In this document: piece after piece, positions 1 to 16,916 of the stretch
Numbering within the stretch: position 1 is the first letter of the stretch
Layout of the letters: the number at the start of each line of letters is the position of its first letter
Program-made: the position numbers and the translations under genes
The notes under the pieces: model-generated
What the model was told of the DNA's origin: nothing
Databases searched by the model: none
Seen by the model: only the letters and a program-made list of their open reading frames with translations
Assembly (NCBI RefSeq): GCF_035594125.1
Contig: NC_087155.1
Coordinates: forward strand, 11,352,692 to 11,416,691
DNA from: Scylla paramamosain
Lineage: Eukaryota; Arthropoda; Malacostraca; Decapoda; Portunidae
Direction of reading: 5' to 3'
DNA length: 64,000 nucleotides

Positions 1-518
1 TTGTGTTTATCAGCTCCATTTTCACGTAAACTGCGCGGCTCTAGACACATGAATGGGGTCAATGTACAAGTAAACGAGGCCAATAAACCTGTGAATACCA
101 CCAGCATATAAGTGAATGGATCACCTTAGACAAGTCACTCAACTCGGACATAAATCTTACCTCCCCCCATCCTGAAGACCGTCCCACTTGGCATCTTCTG
201 TCGCAAGGCCGAGGCATCGTGTGACATACATGAGCATGAGCACACCAACAGCCTTACTCGCGGGAATGTGAGCGCAAGGACCAAAAAGTGCTACGCCAAT
301 GTGGTATTGAGGTCACGTGCAGGAGGGACGCGCTCTTGGCCACAGGTGAGTTACGGTCAACCGGAAACAATTCAGATGACCAGGTGACCACATCCTCGTC
401 CACGCGGCCATGCAGTGCTCCCCGTCTGCCAATCCCCTTGGCTTACTTTGCGCCTGCACCACACGCTGGCCCGTCACCACACCCAGAGGCCACAGAGGGC
501 CAGGGTGGAGATGCGCGA

Positions 519-519
<1 letters not shown>
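1..519. other. unannotated single-copy-looking sequence
   Basis: Mixed-composition sequence without recognisable coding similarity, splice-bounded exon or repeat. A CAG|GTGAGT donor-like site lies near 344 on the plus strand, but no convincing partner acceptor was seen. Probably intronic if the NOS1AP intron 1 reading of the window is right. Confidence 0.4.

Positions 520-586
<67 letters not shown>
520..586. repeat. (CA)n microsatellite
   Basis: Uninterrupted CA dinucleotide repeat of about 33 units. It generates artificial His-Thr and Cys-Val open frames in the surrounding DNA. Confidence 0.97.
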
Positions 587-589
<3 letters not shown>

Positions 590-688
590 TAGTCTCACCA
601 TAATTACCAGATTATGAAGATAAAGGCTGTGGTGTTACCAGGAAAAAAGCTTCCACTTTCTATTCTCTCACATGTCGTATTCAATAGT

Positions 689-814
689 AAGAAGAAGAAC
701 AAGAAGAAAAAGAACAAGAAGAACAAGAAGAACAAGAACAAGAACAAGAAGTAGAAGTAGAAGTAGAAGTAGAACAAGAACAAGAAGAACAAGAAGAACA
801 AGAAGTATAAGTAG

Positions 815-845
<31 letters not shown>

Positions 846-857
846 GCAGCAACAATA
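689..857. repeat. imperfect GAA/GTA/CAA trinucleotide tract
   Basis: A 3-bp-periodic, purine-rich tract: mixed AAG and AAC triplets, then AGT-AGA triplets near 750-775, then CAA triplets near 814-846. The changing unit suggests repeated local slippage with substitutions. It lies directly left of the telomeric palindrome. Confidence 0.9.
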
Positions 858-941
858 ATGATATATATATGTTACAGTCAATACCTGAATCCAGACAATT
901 TGTAAAGTGACTTATTTTTTCAGGCAATTTGTGAACTGCCT

Positions 942-1000
942 GGTTAGGTTAGGTTAGGTTAGGTTAGGTTAGGTTAGGTTAGGTTAGGTTAGGTTAGGTT
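942..1000 (+). repeat. interstitial telomeric repeat (TTAGG)n
   Basis: About 12 perfect TTAGG units, the telomere repeat typical of most arthropods. The G-rich strand points toward the palindrome centre. Confidence 0.95.
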
Positions 1001-1002
1001 AT

Positions 1003-1081
1003 AACCTAACCTAACCTAACCTAACCTAACCTAACCTAACCTAACCTAACCTAACCTAACCTAACCTAACCTAACCTAACC
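1003..1081 (-). repeat. interstitial telomeric repeat (CCTAA)n
   Basis: About 16 perfect CCTAA units, the reverse complement of the left block. The head-to-head arrangement resembles the orientation expected of fused chromosome ends. Confidence 0.95.
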
Positions 1082-1149
1082 AGGCAGTTCACAAATTGCC
1101 TGAAAAAATAAGTCACTTTACAAATTGTCTGGATTCAGGTATTGACTGT

Positions 1150-1325
<176 letters not shown>

Positions 1326-1342
1326 CTCATGCATGAATACAC

Positions 1343-1346
<4 letters not shown>

Positions 1347-1385
<39 letters not shown>
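1347..1385. repeat. (CA)n microsatellite
   Basis: About 19 CA units just after the GT tract, so the two can pair as an imperfect inverted repeat (GT...CA) across about 25 bp. Confidence 0.95.
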
Positions 1386-1386
<1 letters not shown>

Positions 1387-1694
1387 GCGCGAGCGCACGA
1401 GCGCGCCAGCCTCCTGCCTGCCGGCATCCAGCGTTGCCATGGCAACAGACGGGAAAAGTAAAACAAGCCAGCGTCCTGCACCGCCGTCATGCCATGCACT
1501 CCTGAAACTCGTCAGCGCTTCACCTCCAGCCTTATTTTGTTAAGAACAGCTTTTTTTTATTCATGTTTTTATCTCCTGACGTCATTTGTTTTAATAATTA
1601 TTAGGGACGTGCGGTGTGTGCATGTGTGAGGAGGGGGAGGGAGGTAAGCATTTATTTAATGCATATAAGCATATATGCATGTTATGTACGTATA

Positions 1695-1736
1695 CATGTA
1701 TGCATGTATGTATGTATGGATGGATGGATGGATGGA
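1695..1736. repeat. (ATGT)n to (GGAT)n tetranucleotide tract
   Basis: ATGT-type units change into GGAT units, consistent with substitution followed by slippage. Confidence 0.85.
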
Positions 1737-1791
1737 TTTTGTAACAAATAAAACCCAAACAACTTATGTTTTACCATGAGAGTATGAATTA

Positions 1792-1798
<7 letters not shown>

Positions 1799-1878
<80 letters not shown>
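1799..1878. repeat. (TC)40 microsatellite
   Basis: Pure TC dinucleotide repeat; source of Ser-Leu and Arg-Glu artificial frames. Confidence 0.97.
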
Positions 1879-3781
<1,903 letters not shown>

Positions 3782-3826
3782 ACCCATCTCATCATCCCCC
3801 ATTCCTTCCCTCCCCACCCCCCCATT

Positions 3827-3830
<4 letters not shown>

Positions 3831-3887
<57 letters not shown>
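3831..3887. repeat. (CA)n microsatellite
   Basis: About 28 CA units, 52 bp after the GA tract and separated from it by a C-rich spacer. Confidence 0.97.
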
Positions 3888-3889
<2 letters not shown>

Positions 3890-4107
3890 CCTCGACCACG
3901 TGGCGACAGCTGAGCCTCGTCCTTGTCGCGTGTGGTGGCTGGCTTCGTCCCGCCTCGCCTCGCCTCACCTCGCCTGCCTTGCTTTCTCACGCACGCCAGA
4001 AAACAGCGTGAGCGACCTCGACCTTCCGTGACGTGACGTGAATACTCGTATTCCACATGCCAGGTAAGCACGACTCCTGAGTATTCACGAATGCCACACT
4101 CATCGCT

Positions 4108-4313
4108 CACTGACCCATATTCTGAAACATTAATGTGTCGCACCTCCACTACTTCAAAAGGCTCTACTTTAAGGTACATGGATTTTTAAGGGTGTTTTTT
4201 ACAATTCTAGTGACATTAAGATTTCTACATTATTAAAAGGAAAAACAGTCTTGAAAATCCGGTTATTCATCTCTGTGGCTTGTCACAGTGAGACAGCAAA
4301 GCGTTTCTGAATA
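4108..4313 (-). mobile_element. MITE-like TIR element, copy 1
   Basis: About 205 bp flanked by TA on both sides, with termini TTCTGAAAC and GTTTCTGAA that are inverted repeats. It aligns in reverse orientation with the copies at 13008, 16616 and 55802: CTCCACTAC near one end, ATTTCTACATTATTA in the middle, CATCTCTGTGGC and AGAGCAAAGCGTTTC-like sequence at the other. No coding capacity. The TA flanks suggest a Tc1/mariner-type mobiliser; this is inferred, not shown. Confidence 0.75.
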
Positions 4314-5513
4314 CGGGCCACAATGTACACAACACTAACACCACTAACGGCGCCGTGTCGTCTACTCCCAATAGACTTCAGCCCACGGAAATGTCCTTTT
4401 TTTATGTCTGTCACTTCTTTTTTAAGTCGGGGACGGTATGTGCCAGACGTGAAGTGATATGACGCATCACAGCGGAGGGGAAGGTTTGAGCGGAGGCGGC
4501 TGGCTGGCTGGCTGGCTGTGACGGGAGACCTGGTGAGGACATTTGCGAAGGTTTATCTAAGGCTAAGAAGGAAAGAATGGAGGGGGGATGTAGGTTGGGA
4601 GGAGAAGGGACGAGATGACAGGAGGAGCAGGGCTATGGTGGGAGAGCAGTGGTGACATATTTGGGTTGTCTATTTAAGGATATGGTGGAGGTGAAGCAGG
4701 AACTAAAATTGAAAAGGGATAAGCTAAAGGGAGAGGAAGGATTAAGGAGGAAGAGTTGCGGAGGACACTTTGGGTTGTTTATGAGCTGAGGATGGCGGGA
4801 ACCAGGAAGGAGGGATGCGGGAAGTAGGGGTGGGCAGGATTATGGCGGAAGATCTGTGGAGGACACTTGGGGGTTGTTTATCTGGGTAGGACAGGTGGGG
4901 GAGCAGATTAATGAGGCAGGAGCTCGGTCGTCCCCGCATGTCATTAATTACCTGGCCATTGTTCCTTCACACGTGAGGCGCAGAGAACAGTGCACCGTAA
5001 TTAGTTGCCCGGAACCATTGTGCGCTGGAAGTGTTGCATAATCCTCGCCTCAGCAATTCAGGGCAAAATAAACAAAAATTGCTTGGCGGTCTTCCCGATG
5101 CTATTATGCTGCTCTGGGCGTGACTTACTTCCTTACAAGTACGTGAGTTGGTCGGCTTTGTTCGCACTCAAGTCACACGCACACAAGTAACCTACACGCT
5201 CAATGGTTTCCTTGTGTCCTCTGCCAGCGCAAAATAAAAAAACGTTTGTGCTGTGCTGCTCTAAAATATGCATGATACGTATTTATCATGAAACGATTAT
5301 TCAATGACCTCAGATACTCCTCTCCTGAAGGGCTTTCGTGGAAGAATAAATACCCCTGTTGTACACCGTCACGAGGCAACATATCGTGACATTACATATA
5401 CAGCACTAATGTCCCAGCACCGTGAAGAGCGATGCGCATCCCACACACGCATCACACACCACAGGACGCATGCAGCTGCTGGAATTCGGGGACTATCAGT
5501 CATGGCAGCATCG

Positions 5514-5516
<3 letters not shown>
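4314..5516. other. no gene seen
   Basis: Mixed sequence with a short (GGCT)5 tract at 4497-4517 and a G-rich, GGAGG-containing stretch around 4560-4880 that repeats loosely (GAGGACACTTTGGGTTGTTTAT-like words near 4650, 4760 and 4860), probably a decayed tandem array. Short open frames show no family resemblance. Confidence 0.4.

Positions 5517-5590
<74 letters not shown>
5517..5590. repeat. (CA)37 microsatellite
   Basis: Pure CA repeat followed by GAGCAAGAACGAGC. Confidence 0.97.
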
Positions 5591-5593
<3 letters not shown>

Positions 5594-6264
5594 CAAGAAC
5601 GAGCTCAGGTACAGGCAAACAACAAACTGTTTCACATTTCCCTGCATTTCTCCTGTCAGGTACGTGACACCGACCCCACGGCCCTCTCCCGCCGGCCCTT
5701 GGGAGCCTTGTAATACAATATTGAAGGAGGAGAAGGAAAGAACTGCCGGAAGAAAAATAAAAGAAAACCAGTGGGGGAATGAAAATCCAAGAATCTGAAA
5801 ACAAAAACAATGCGTAATCTAAGACTGAAATTCATGCAATGTACGTAAGATGCTTAAGAAAGAAAATAATAATGAACTGCTTTACGTAACAGGAAGAATA
5901 TGCGAAAATTTAAAATAGCAAGGCCGTATTTTTCCTTTTTCATCGAAACCGCAAAACATAAGACATTAAAATAACAGAACAGGAATATGGATGAAAATTT
6001 ATATAAAGAGGGACGAGGGAAAAAAAGGAAGCCTTACAATGGAAGACAGGCAGACGAAAGCAACCCGACCATGGAAGCAGGGCGTGGGGAGGAAGAAATG
6101 ACGAAAGAAGACACGAAGCAAACGCGGGAATGGATATGACCAGAATGTAGGACAAGGAGAGGGAAGATAGAGCAGGAAGGGAGGAGGGAAGCAACGGTAA
6201 GCCTCGTCCATTATTCCCTCCATAAATCACAGCTTCCATTCCTCTTGTAATTTCCTCCAAAACC

Positions 6265-6382
<118 letters not shown>

Positions 6383-6698
6383 CGCCCCCAATCCATCTAT
6401 AAAACCCATTTCTCTCACCATCCCTTCCTCACTCTCTCCCTTTCTCTCCTTCCTATTTCTTCCCTTACTTTCAATAGCGTCCCTACTATCATTTGTTCCC
6501 TCACTGCATCCATCCATCCATCACTCCTTTTGAAACTCCACTCCATCACTCACGCACACAAACTAAATAACTACCCGCCGTTGCCTCGTGGCGGAAAAGT
6601 GGGAGAAGAAGTGCTATATAAACTGACAGGAAGACTGAAGTGGACAAGTGGTTCGTTTGCCAGAAGATAAGAAGTAAAGTGTAGGTCGAGGAGCTTGC

Positions 6699-6815
<117 letters not shown>

Positions 6816-6892
6816 CCACAAACGTACAACAATGATCCCAACAAGTTTTCTGCGACGCCACGAAGAAGACTGGTACAAGTTTCTAAGAGTGT

Positions 6893-7494
<602 letters not shown>

Positions 7495-7503
7495 CTCTCT
7501 CTC

Positions 7504-7598
<95 letters not shown>
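7495..7598. repeat. (CT)n microsatellite
   Basis: About 52 CT units with one substitution (CTAT near 7508). Confidence 0.97.
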
Positions 7599-7601
<3 letters not shown>

Positions 7602-7886
7602 CACCGTCAGTAGTAAATAGAGCTGCGTCAAGTCGTGTCAGAACCATTCCCTTCCTGCCTCACACGCTTGCCATACAAAAGCTTTGGTCGCTTCCCGCCG
7701 TCAGCAGGCAGTGTCAGCGCCGACCCAGACGAGGGAAGTCATTGTTTTACGGTGACGGAGCCGCATCAGCGAAAGGGTGACAGTGTGCAAACATCGACAC
7801 CTTGAGAGGCACCAGCTCGCCCCCACCACAAGGGACACAATGCGAGACCCCCGGGACCAAGGGTGAAGACGAGGAATGTGCGACGC

Positions 7887-8028
<142 letters not shown>

Positions 8029-8039
8029 TATGGGGGGAC

Positions 8040-8163
8040 AGAAACACACTGACAGACAAAAAAGACAGAGAAAGACAAAGACAGACAGACAGACAGACAG
8101 ACAGACACAGGGAGAGAAACAAACACACAGATAAAGACAGAGAAACAGACAGACAGACAGACA
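8040..8163. repeat. (ACAG)n-derived tract
   Basis: ACAG tetramers, perfect at about 8080-8106 and 8148-8163, with degenerate ACAGAGAAAG words between; adjoins the GA tract. Confidence 0.9.
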
Positions 8164-8893
8164 AGAAGGGGCAGAGCGAGAAACCCTAGGGTCAAAACGA
8201 CATAAAAGTTTCTGACTGCATAAATACATATAACGAGCTAATTATACAAGGCAATGGGTATATGCTATGAAAATTTCCAAGTTTTCCACCAACTTTGCAC
8301 AAGCTATAGGAGGAATAACGCCTAATAGATTACAATAGAAAAACTAAAATATTGTGCGCAAACTTCTATTAATATTTATCTTCGCTTATTAACCAGTTAT
8401 TTTTGCGTAGTTATTTTTTTACTCAGAGCCAAACACAATCTTAGGGAACAGTTCTCGGGCTTAGAATTGATGTCCTCTCCGTGCTGTGGCGTGAGCTGCA
8501 AACCTCGCTGCCGGAAACGTTATTGCCTGTGATAGCCTGAACTCGAGAACCTACTACAACAACCGCACAACTCCGCTCCTCTGCTTGGACGACTCCCTGA
8601 GGACTGAACAGACTCCTCCCTGCACACTCCAAGACAACGATAAATTTGCGGTGCTTACACTACGTATTCCTTTCCCTTTTTGTGATGCCTCCAACTCAAA
8701 CTCAAACCACTGAACCGTCAAGCAAACCTCAAATACGTCGGACAATTTAGACGAAAGCAGCGCAAATACTGAGTGAAGATGCGACCAAACAGGTGTGCGT
8801 TGAATATGACAAGCGTTGCAACTTAAGAGTGAAGCACCTCGATGCTATAATACAAGGCAAGGTGAAGGAAGAGTGGAGAAGTGGGAAGAAAGG

Positions 8894-8894
<1 letters not shown>
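8164..8894. other. no gene seen
   Basis: AT-rich to mixed sequence lacking recognisable exons, repeats or RNA genes. Confidence 0.35.

Positions 8895-8958
<64 letters not shown>
8895..8958. repeat. (CA)32 microsatellite
   Basis: Pure CA repeat. A short CCCACGCCCACACCCACGCC-type hexamer patch follows at 9030-9060. Confidence 0.97.
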
Positions 8959-8959
<1 letters not shown>

Positions 8960-9137
8960 AGGCAGCCCGCGATCCTTGGTGCGCTGAAACGTGATCAATA
9001 CAAGGACTGATACACCTCCCACCGCTCTCCACGCCCACGCCCACACCCACGCCCACATCCACACTCTCCATAGTTACGACAAGCACTTGCAACAGTCTGA
9101 CGACCACTCACTCAACGACGACCAATCAAGCTAACCT

Positions 9138-9310
<173 letters not shown>

Positions 9311-9392
9311 GAGAACACCAATAAGCACCATAACTTTTTTCACTCCTAACTTGTCCTCTCATAACTCGAGATTAGTCACACTTTTTCTCACT

Positions 9393-9438
9393 TCTCCTCC
9401 TCCTCTTCCTCCTCCTCCTCCTCCTCCTCCTCTTCCTC
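9393..9438. repeat. (CTC)n trinucleotide tract
   Basis: About 15 CTC/CTT triplets. Confidence 0.9.
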
Positions 9439-9649
9439 CCATCACTATCTTGTACTATACCTGGCGTGCTGGACACCTGCCTGACACGGAGGAGCTGCAC
9501 CGCCATCTTACCTGCAATAAGAGAATGGTTGGCAATTAGATTTTTGTTATAGTAATAAAATAAAATGGCAATAAAAGGGTAGGGTATAAAGAAAAAAGTG
9601 GTTCGAGAATGAAGGAGGAAAAGAGGGGAAAAAAATAAGGAAACAAGTG

Positions 9650-10546
<897 letters not shown>

Positions 10547-10637
<91 letters not shown>
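10547..10637. repeat. (AG)45 microsatellite
   Basis: Pure AG; faces a CT tract 110 bp downstream, so the two could form a long stem. Confidence 0.97.
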
Positions 10638-10640
<3 letters not shown>

Positions 10641-10743
10641 GGGAGTGTGCAAAAAGAAGCTCCATTACAGAAAATTTATAAACAGATAAATTTAAATAAT
10701 GTGTTATTATTATAGATATAAATGAAAATGCAGCACCATATAT

Positions 10744-10747
<4 letters not shown>

Positions 10748-10824
<77 letters not shown>
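10748..10824. repeat. (TC)38 microsatellite
   Basis: Pure TC. With 10547-10637 it forms an inverted-repeat pair with a 110-bp loop. Confidence 0.97.
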
Positions 10825-10826
<2 letters not shown>

Positions 10827-12057
10827 GATGGGAGGGTTGTAATGGCCTTCCCAAACACTTCCGCCCGTATCAATAACACTAATCATTATTACATCCCATA
10901 CAACCCCGCCCACACCATGCCAGCCTCCGCCCACCCCAGCCCGCAGCCACAGCCACCCACACATGACAATACTGCCAACACAGCCATGCACACGGCCACT
11001 TCATCACCTGGTCGTCCATGCAAGCACGCCTACATCCACTCCACGGCACGTATTCTTTCACGTTCCAGCGGTCTGCATAACTTTCAAGCGGTTGTAGTTT
11101 ACGTTACTGGGATTTTCAAGACACTTCATTATGTAATCTTAGGTTTTTATGTAAGAGGAGACTCTGGCTTAGGGGAACGAAAAGGCTACAAAAAAAGTCC
11201 CAGTGAATGTGTCAGTGCTCCAAGAATTACTTTTTGCTAGTTTTCTTAAGGGAGTACCTTTAAGTGGATCTTTTTTTATTATTATTTTTATCTATTTTTT
11301 ATTTATCTATTTTTTTGTTGTTGTTGTTGTTGCCCTTGGCCAGAGCTCTTCTTACATAATAATGGTGTTTGTAAGGTTCTACAGATAATTTCAACATATA
11401 ATATGCACCATTCACAGGAAATACACCCTCATGAACCAAGCGCATCATCTCTGGCTTTGAAAATAGCCCTTGTGAATAAAAGAATAAAGCATTCAGTAAT
11501 ACCTGCCCAAGTCTCGCCTCGGGCACAAAAGTTTCCCAACACCATTCCTCTAATTGGCAGCGTGACCTGTTCAACCTTCAAACTTTCCACTGAGAGAATA
11601 TTCTTCTGCTTGTCACTCCAATCACTTTGCCATATTTCAGACCTATACTTTCACTTCAGCGGCATCAAACATCCTTCCACATAAGTATATATCGTATATT
11701 GCTCGTTGTTCACAGCATTCAATGAAAACACACACCATCTCTATCATCATCATCAGTGATAGTGATTTAAAGAGATTACAAAAAGAAAAACAAAAATAAT
11801 GCAGATTTTTCCCAGTACGATTTGCACGATACGGTCTTTTTCAACCACAACAACAGCACATTCACGGATCTTATACTCAGATTCTAACACTCAGGAATCC
11901 CACACTCCGCCACCACACACGTCAGCGCAGGACGGGAGCCAGACACAGAAGCAGTCTCCACGTAAGTATTAACTGGAAAAACGTGGAAAAAAATAAATAA
12001 ATAAAATACTGAATGAAGCTTAACACATGAGTGATCATCCTGAAAGAAGTGCCTACC

Positions 12058-12059
<2 letters not shown>
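10825..12059. other. no gene seen; T-rich repeat end near 11270-11360
   Basis: Mixed sequence. At 11270-11340 a T-rich run with (TTG)n is followed by TTGCCCTTGGCC (11330-11341). A near match (TTACCCTTGGCC, about 32366) occurs after another T-rich run beside a retrotransposon fragment, so this may be the end of an interspersed element. Otherwise unremarkable. Confidence 0.4.

Positions 12060-12140
<81 letters not shown>
12060..12140. repeat. (GT)40 microsatellite
   Basis: Pure GT repeat. Confidence 0.97.
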
Positions 12141-12142
<2 letters not shown>

Positions 12143-12183
12143 GCGAACGCACCGTCTTAAACATATCCTCATTGAAAAACCTA

Positions 12184-12240
12184 CACACACACACACATAC
12201 ATACATACATACATACATACATACATACATACATACACAC
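12184..12240. repeat. (CA)n-(CATA)n compound tract
   Basis: CA units at 12184-12197 continue as about 10 CATA tetramers. Confidence 0.95.
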
Positions 12241-13007
12241 GTGTAGCATATTATCCATCCAAGAAATGTCCCGAGACTTTATTTACAGTACGTAAAATTT
12301 CCACACTGCCAAACCGGTTCTCACCTGGTTCAACTTGACCCAGTCCGGTTTGTTCTGGATATGCTCGAAGAGAGTGTGTGTGTGTATAAAAAAATAACTG
12401 ATTTTTTTTTTCTTCTTCTTTTACCTGTCATAGAAAGACGTTTCCATTTCAGATTAGATACCAGCGCAAGCAATATTTTTGTCATAAGTATGCGTGTTCC
12501 TCTTCAATACGTCTGGCCGTAGAAGGCGTCCTGTGACTGGATGTGCTCCTGACAGGAACACCATCCCACACACGCAAGGCTCCCTCGGTCGTGGCCATGA
12601 CGCTGCCCACTTTCCCCCTGATGCAGGAAACAAGAATTTCACTTTTCTTATCTTTTCAACCTTTATTAATTTCTAAACCTCAGAAGATAAATCTTTCGTC
12701 ATTATCATTACCGCCAAACTGTCCTCTGTACAATAATTTACATGGCAGGATTAAGCAGCTTCAGTACGATGTCATGATGACCAAGGGCATGAAAGCTTCG
12801 TCTGTAAATATTTGCATGCACTGAGAATCACACGCGTTCCGCAGCCTTGTATGTCACCATTACTTTAGACAGAAGGCTATAATGTTAACCACTGGCAATG
12901 ATAAGCTCTCTTGGTCCCACAGCGCGATCTTCAGCCGGTCCCACGTGGCAGCCCCGGCAGCGTGGTGAGGCGAGGCATCCATCTAGCACTCACAACACCA
13001 GGGCTCG

Positions 13008-13210
13008 TATTCAGAAACACCTTGCTCTCCTACCACGACTATTTTTAAAGGCCACAAAGATGATTAGCCGGGTTCTTACGAGTGCTTTTCCTGTTAATAA
13101 TGTGGAAATCTTGCGTCACTAGGATTATAAAAACACCTTCAAAACCCCGAGTAACTTCAACCAGGGGCTTTGAATGTAGTGGAGATGCGGCGCACAAGTG
13201 TTTCAGAATA
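13008..13210 (+). mobile_element. MITE-like TIR element, copy 2
   Basis: About 203 bp, TA at both borders, termini TTCAGAAACAC and GTGTTTCAGAA. Internal landmarks in order: CACGACTATTTTTAAAGGCCACA, GATGATTAGCCGGGTTCT, TTAATAATGTGGAAATCTTG, GTAACTTCAACC, TTGAATGTAGTGGAGATGC. The subterminal parts (ACGACTATTTTTAAAGGC and CCACTACATTCAAAG on the opposite strand) also resemble each other, extending the imperfect inverted repeat to roughly 45 bp. Non-coding. Confidence 0.8.
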
Positions 13211-13455
13211 TAGATCAGGGTTTGGATTACAAGATTACGGTAAAATTGTGAGGTATAAATGTATAAATATCAGCACACATTCACGTACTGGTTGAAGTAG
13301 CTTTTTTCCGCAACAAGAATGTAATATTCGAAGGTTTGTGGCAGCTCGAGTGAAGCAATGACACAGTAAGGCAGGTCATGTTTTAAAGGTCATTCTGCCA
13401 TTACTTTCCATCACGCTTACACGCTCACCCAGAGTGGAAGTAAATTTAGGCAGTA

Positions 13456-13483
13456 TGAGGAGGAGGAGGAGGAGGAGGAGGAA
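13456..13483. repeat. (GGA)n trinucleotide tract
   Basis: About 9 GGA units followed by A-rich purines. Confidence 0.9.
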
Positions 13484-13625
13484 GAAAAAATGAAAAGAAA
13501 AAGTGAAGATATATGAAAGCAGCAACACCAGTAGTGATGACGACAAAGAAGACAACGGCAGGGAAGAGGACAACAACAACGACGACAACAAAGTAGCATA
13601 ACCAAAAATCAAATAATACCAGCAG

Positions 13626-13627
<2 letters not shown>

Positions 13628-13703
<76 letters not shown>
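13628..13703. repeat. (GT)38 microsatellite
   Basis: First member of a GT - CT - GT series within 450 bp. Confidence 0.97.
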
Positions 13704-13705
<2 letters not shown>

Positions 13706-13794
13706 AAGCCCATTTGCGGAGAAACAAAAAAAAAATTGAAGAAACAAAAAGTAACTCTGCATAGGTCGGACAAGGTTACACAGTTATCAGAGGC

Positions 13795-13797
<3 letters not shown>

Positions 13798-13881
<84 letters not shown>
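13798..13881. repeat. (CT)41 microsatellite
   Basis: Pure CT between two GT tracts. Confidence 0.97.
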
Positions 13882-13884
<3 letters not shown>

Positions 13885-13930
13885 ATCGCACATACCCCAC
13901 AGAGCTTCCACTGAGCGTGCTTCACATCAA

Positions 13931-15347
<1,417 letters not shown>

Positions 15348-15503
15348 TGGAAGCTATTAGGGTTTTCAAACGTGTTCTTATCACTCTAATGATATAGTAA
15401 CAAGGATTCTACATTATCAATTGGAGAACACTCCTGAACGACTGATCATCTCTGTGGCCTTTGGAAGTTGTCGTGATGAGAGGGAAAAAAGCGTTTCAGA
15501 ATA
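15348..15503 (-). mobile_element. MITE-like TIR element, copy 3 (5' truncated or diverged)
   Basis: Reverse-oriented partial copy. Recognisable words: GATTCTACATTATCAA, ACACTCCTGA, ATCATCTCTGTGGCC and the terminal AGCGTTTCAGAATA. The other terminus is missing or diverged beyond recognition. Confidence 0.6.
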
Positions 15504-16615
15504 GAGAATATGACAACTGTTACATATGAGTAGTCCGATAGAATTTTACAGACTGAAAATATAAGTACTGGCTTGATTTACTCTATCAGTCATTTGTTAC
15601 CATCTGTTCGCAAAATTATACACTATACCCCAGACTATTCTTTCAAGTCTGGAAACAGGTCAAGGCAAGCAATGAAGAAGAAGTGCGCCTTATTCTCTGA
15701 CGCAGCAGGATCCTTCTTGCCAATCCAAGACACTTCTACGTATACTGTAAGATGTGAGGCAGCTCCTGAAGACTCACCGTCCTTGGAGGTTATTTTATGA
15801 TCACCTCACGGATTACACAGTGCAAATTTTACGTACTGATTTACGTCAGTTTCTTTCGATAGCTATCCAATAACAAATGTTTATTTTTCCATCAGTTTAT
15901 CAGTTTTCTTTTCAGTGATTGGTTCAATGACATTACTTTTTTTTATGGACGAAGAGATGATTTTTTTTTCACAGAGTCAATAGTAAATAGTCATGGGTAC
16001 ATATATTTACATGATAAGCTACATAAATACACTTCTCCCCTTCAAAAAATAAATAAATAAATAAATATAAAAAATCAGCAAAAATATCTATAAAAGCAAA
16101 TTCATTCAAATCAATTCAAATGTGTGCCTCGTAACTTCAAGCATGACTAACAAACAAAAAGTCAAAATCCATGTTGATTTCTTCAGCAACTTCAAAACCA
16201 TTAACCAGTTTTAAGTTTTTTTTTTTTTTTCCTTTCCTTTTTAATCAAGTCAAGTTTTTTACCGCCTTTTAATTAAGATACACGAACGTCCCCTCTGGTA
16301 ATATTCAAGCTGGACAGTAATCAGACCCCATAAATATCACATACAATTAACACAAGGCCGGTGTCACTGTCCATCACGAGCAATACACACTGTAACAAGA
16401 GAAGTATTTACTATTATCGTCACCACCCACCAGTGTGCAGAGTGTTATGGGCTGCAATAATAAACCCTGGATGTCATGTCAAGTCCGTATTTCTATTAAA
16501 CTGCATATGATAATTACCTTTATTAATGAGCATTTTCAAGCGTATTTTGTAGGTAATGATTACTGTCCAATCGACAAACAATGCCATTCACTTCCATCTC
16601 TCTCACTCTAGCCTG
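15504..16615. other. AT-rich non-coding DNA, no gene seen
   Basis: AT-rich, with homopolymer T runs near 15940, 15961 and 16216 and a short (AAAT)n near 16048-16067. An open frame at 15573-15800 has no recognised relatives. Confidence 0.4.
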
Positions 16616-16821
16616 TATTCTGAAACGCTTAGCTCTGTAACCACGACCACTACTATTTCAGAGGCCATAGAGATGATTGGCCAGGTTCTCGAGTGTTTTC
16701 TCCTGATAATAATGTAGAAATCTTGTTAATCTGTCACTAGAACCGTAAAAATGCCCTTCAAAATCCGTGTAACTTCAACTAGAGCCCTTTGGATATAGTG
16801 GAGGTGCAAAATGTTTCAGAA

Positions 16822-16823
<2 letters not shown>
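16616..16823 (+). mobile_element. MITE-like TIR element, copy 4, abutting a CT tract
   Basis: About 208 bp, TA-bordered, beginning TTCTGAAACG and ending GTTTCAGAA. Internal words match copies 2 and 8: AGATGATTGGCCAGGTTCTC, TAATAATGTAGAAATCTTGTTA, GTAACTTCAACTAGAGCC. The right border TA is followed immediately by the (TC)n at 16824, so the microsatellite begins exactly at the element edge. Confidence 0.8.

Positions 16824-16915
<92 letters not shown>
16824..16915. repeat. (TC)n microsatellite with one phase break
   Basis: About 45 TC units; a CCTC interruption near 16867 shifts the phase. Confidence 0.97.

Positions 16916-16916
<1 letters not shown>

Noticed and set aside
942..1081. A true chromosome end
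   Set aside because: The repeats are interstitial, short (about 140 bp in all), inverted and flanked on both sides by ordinary sequence.
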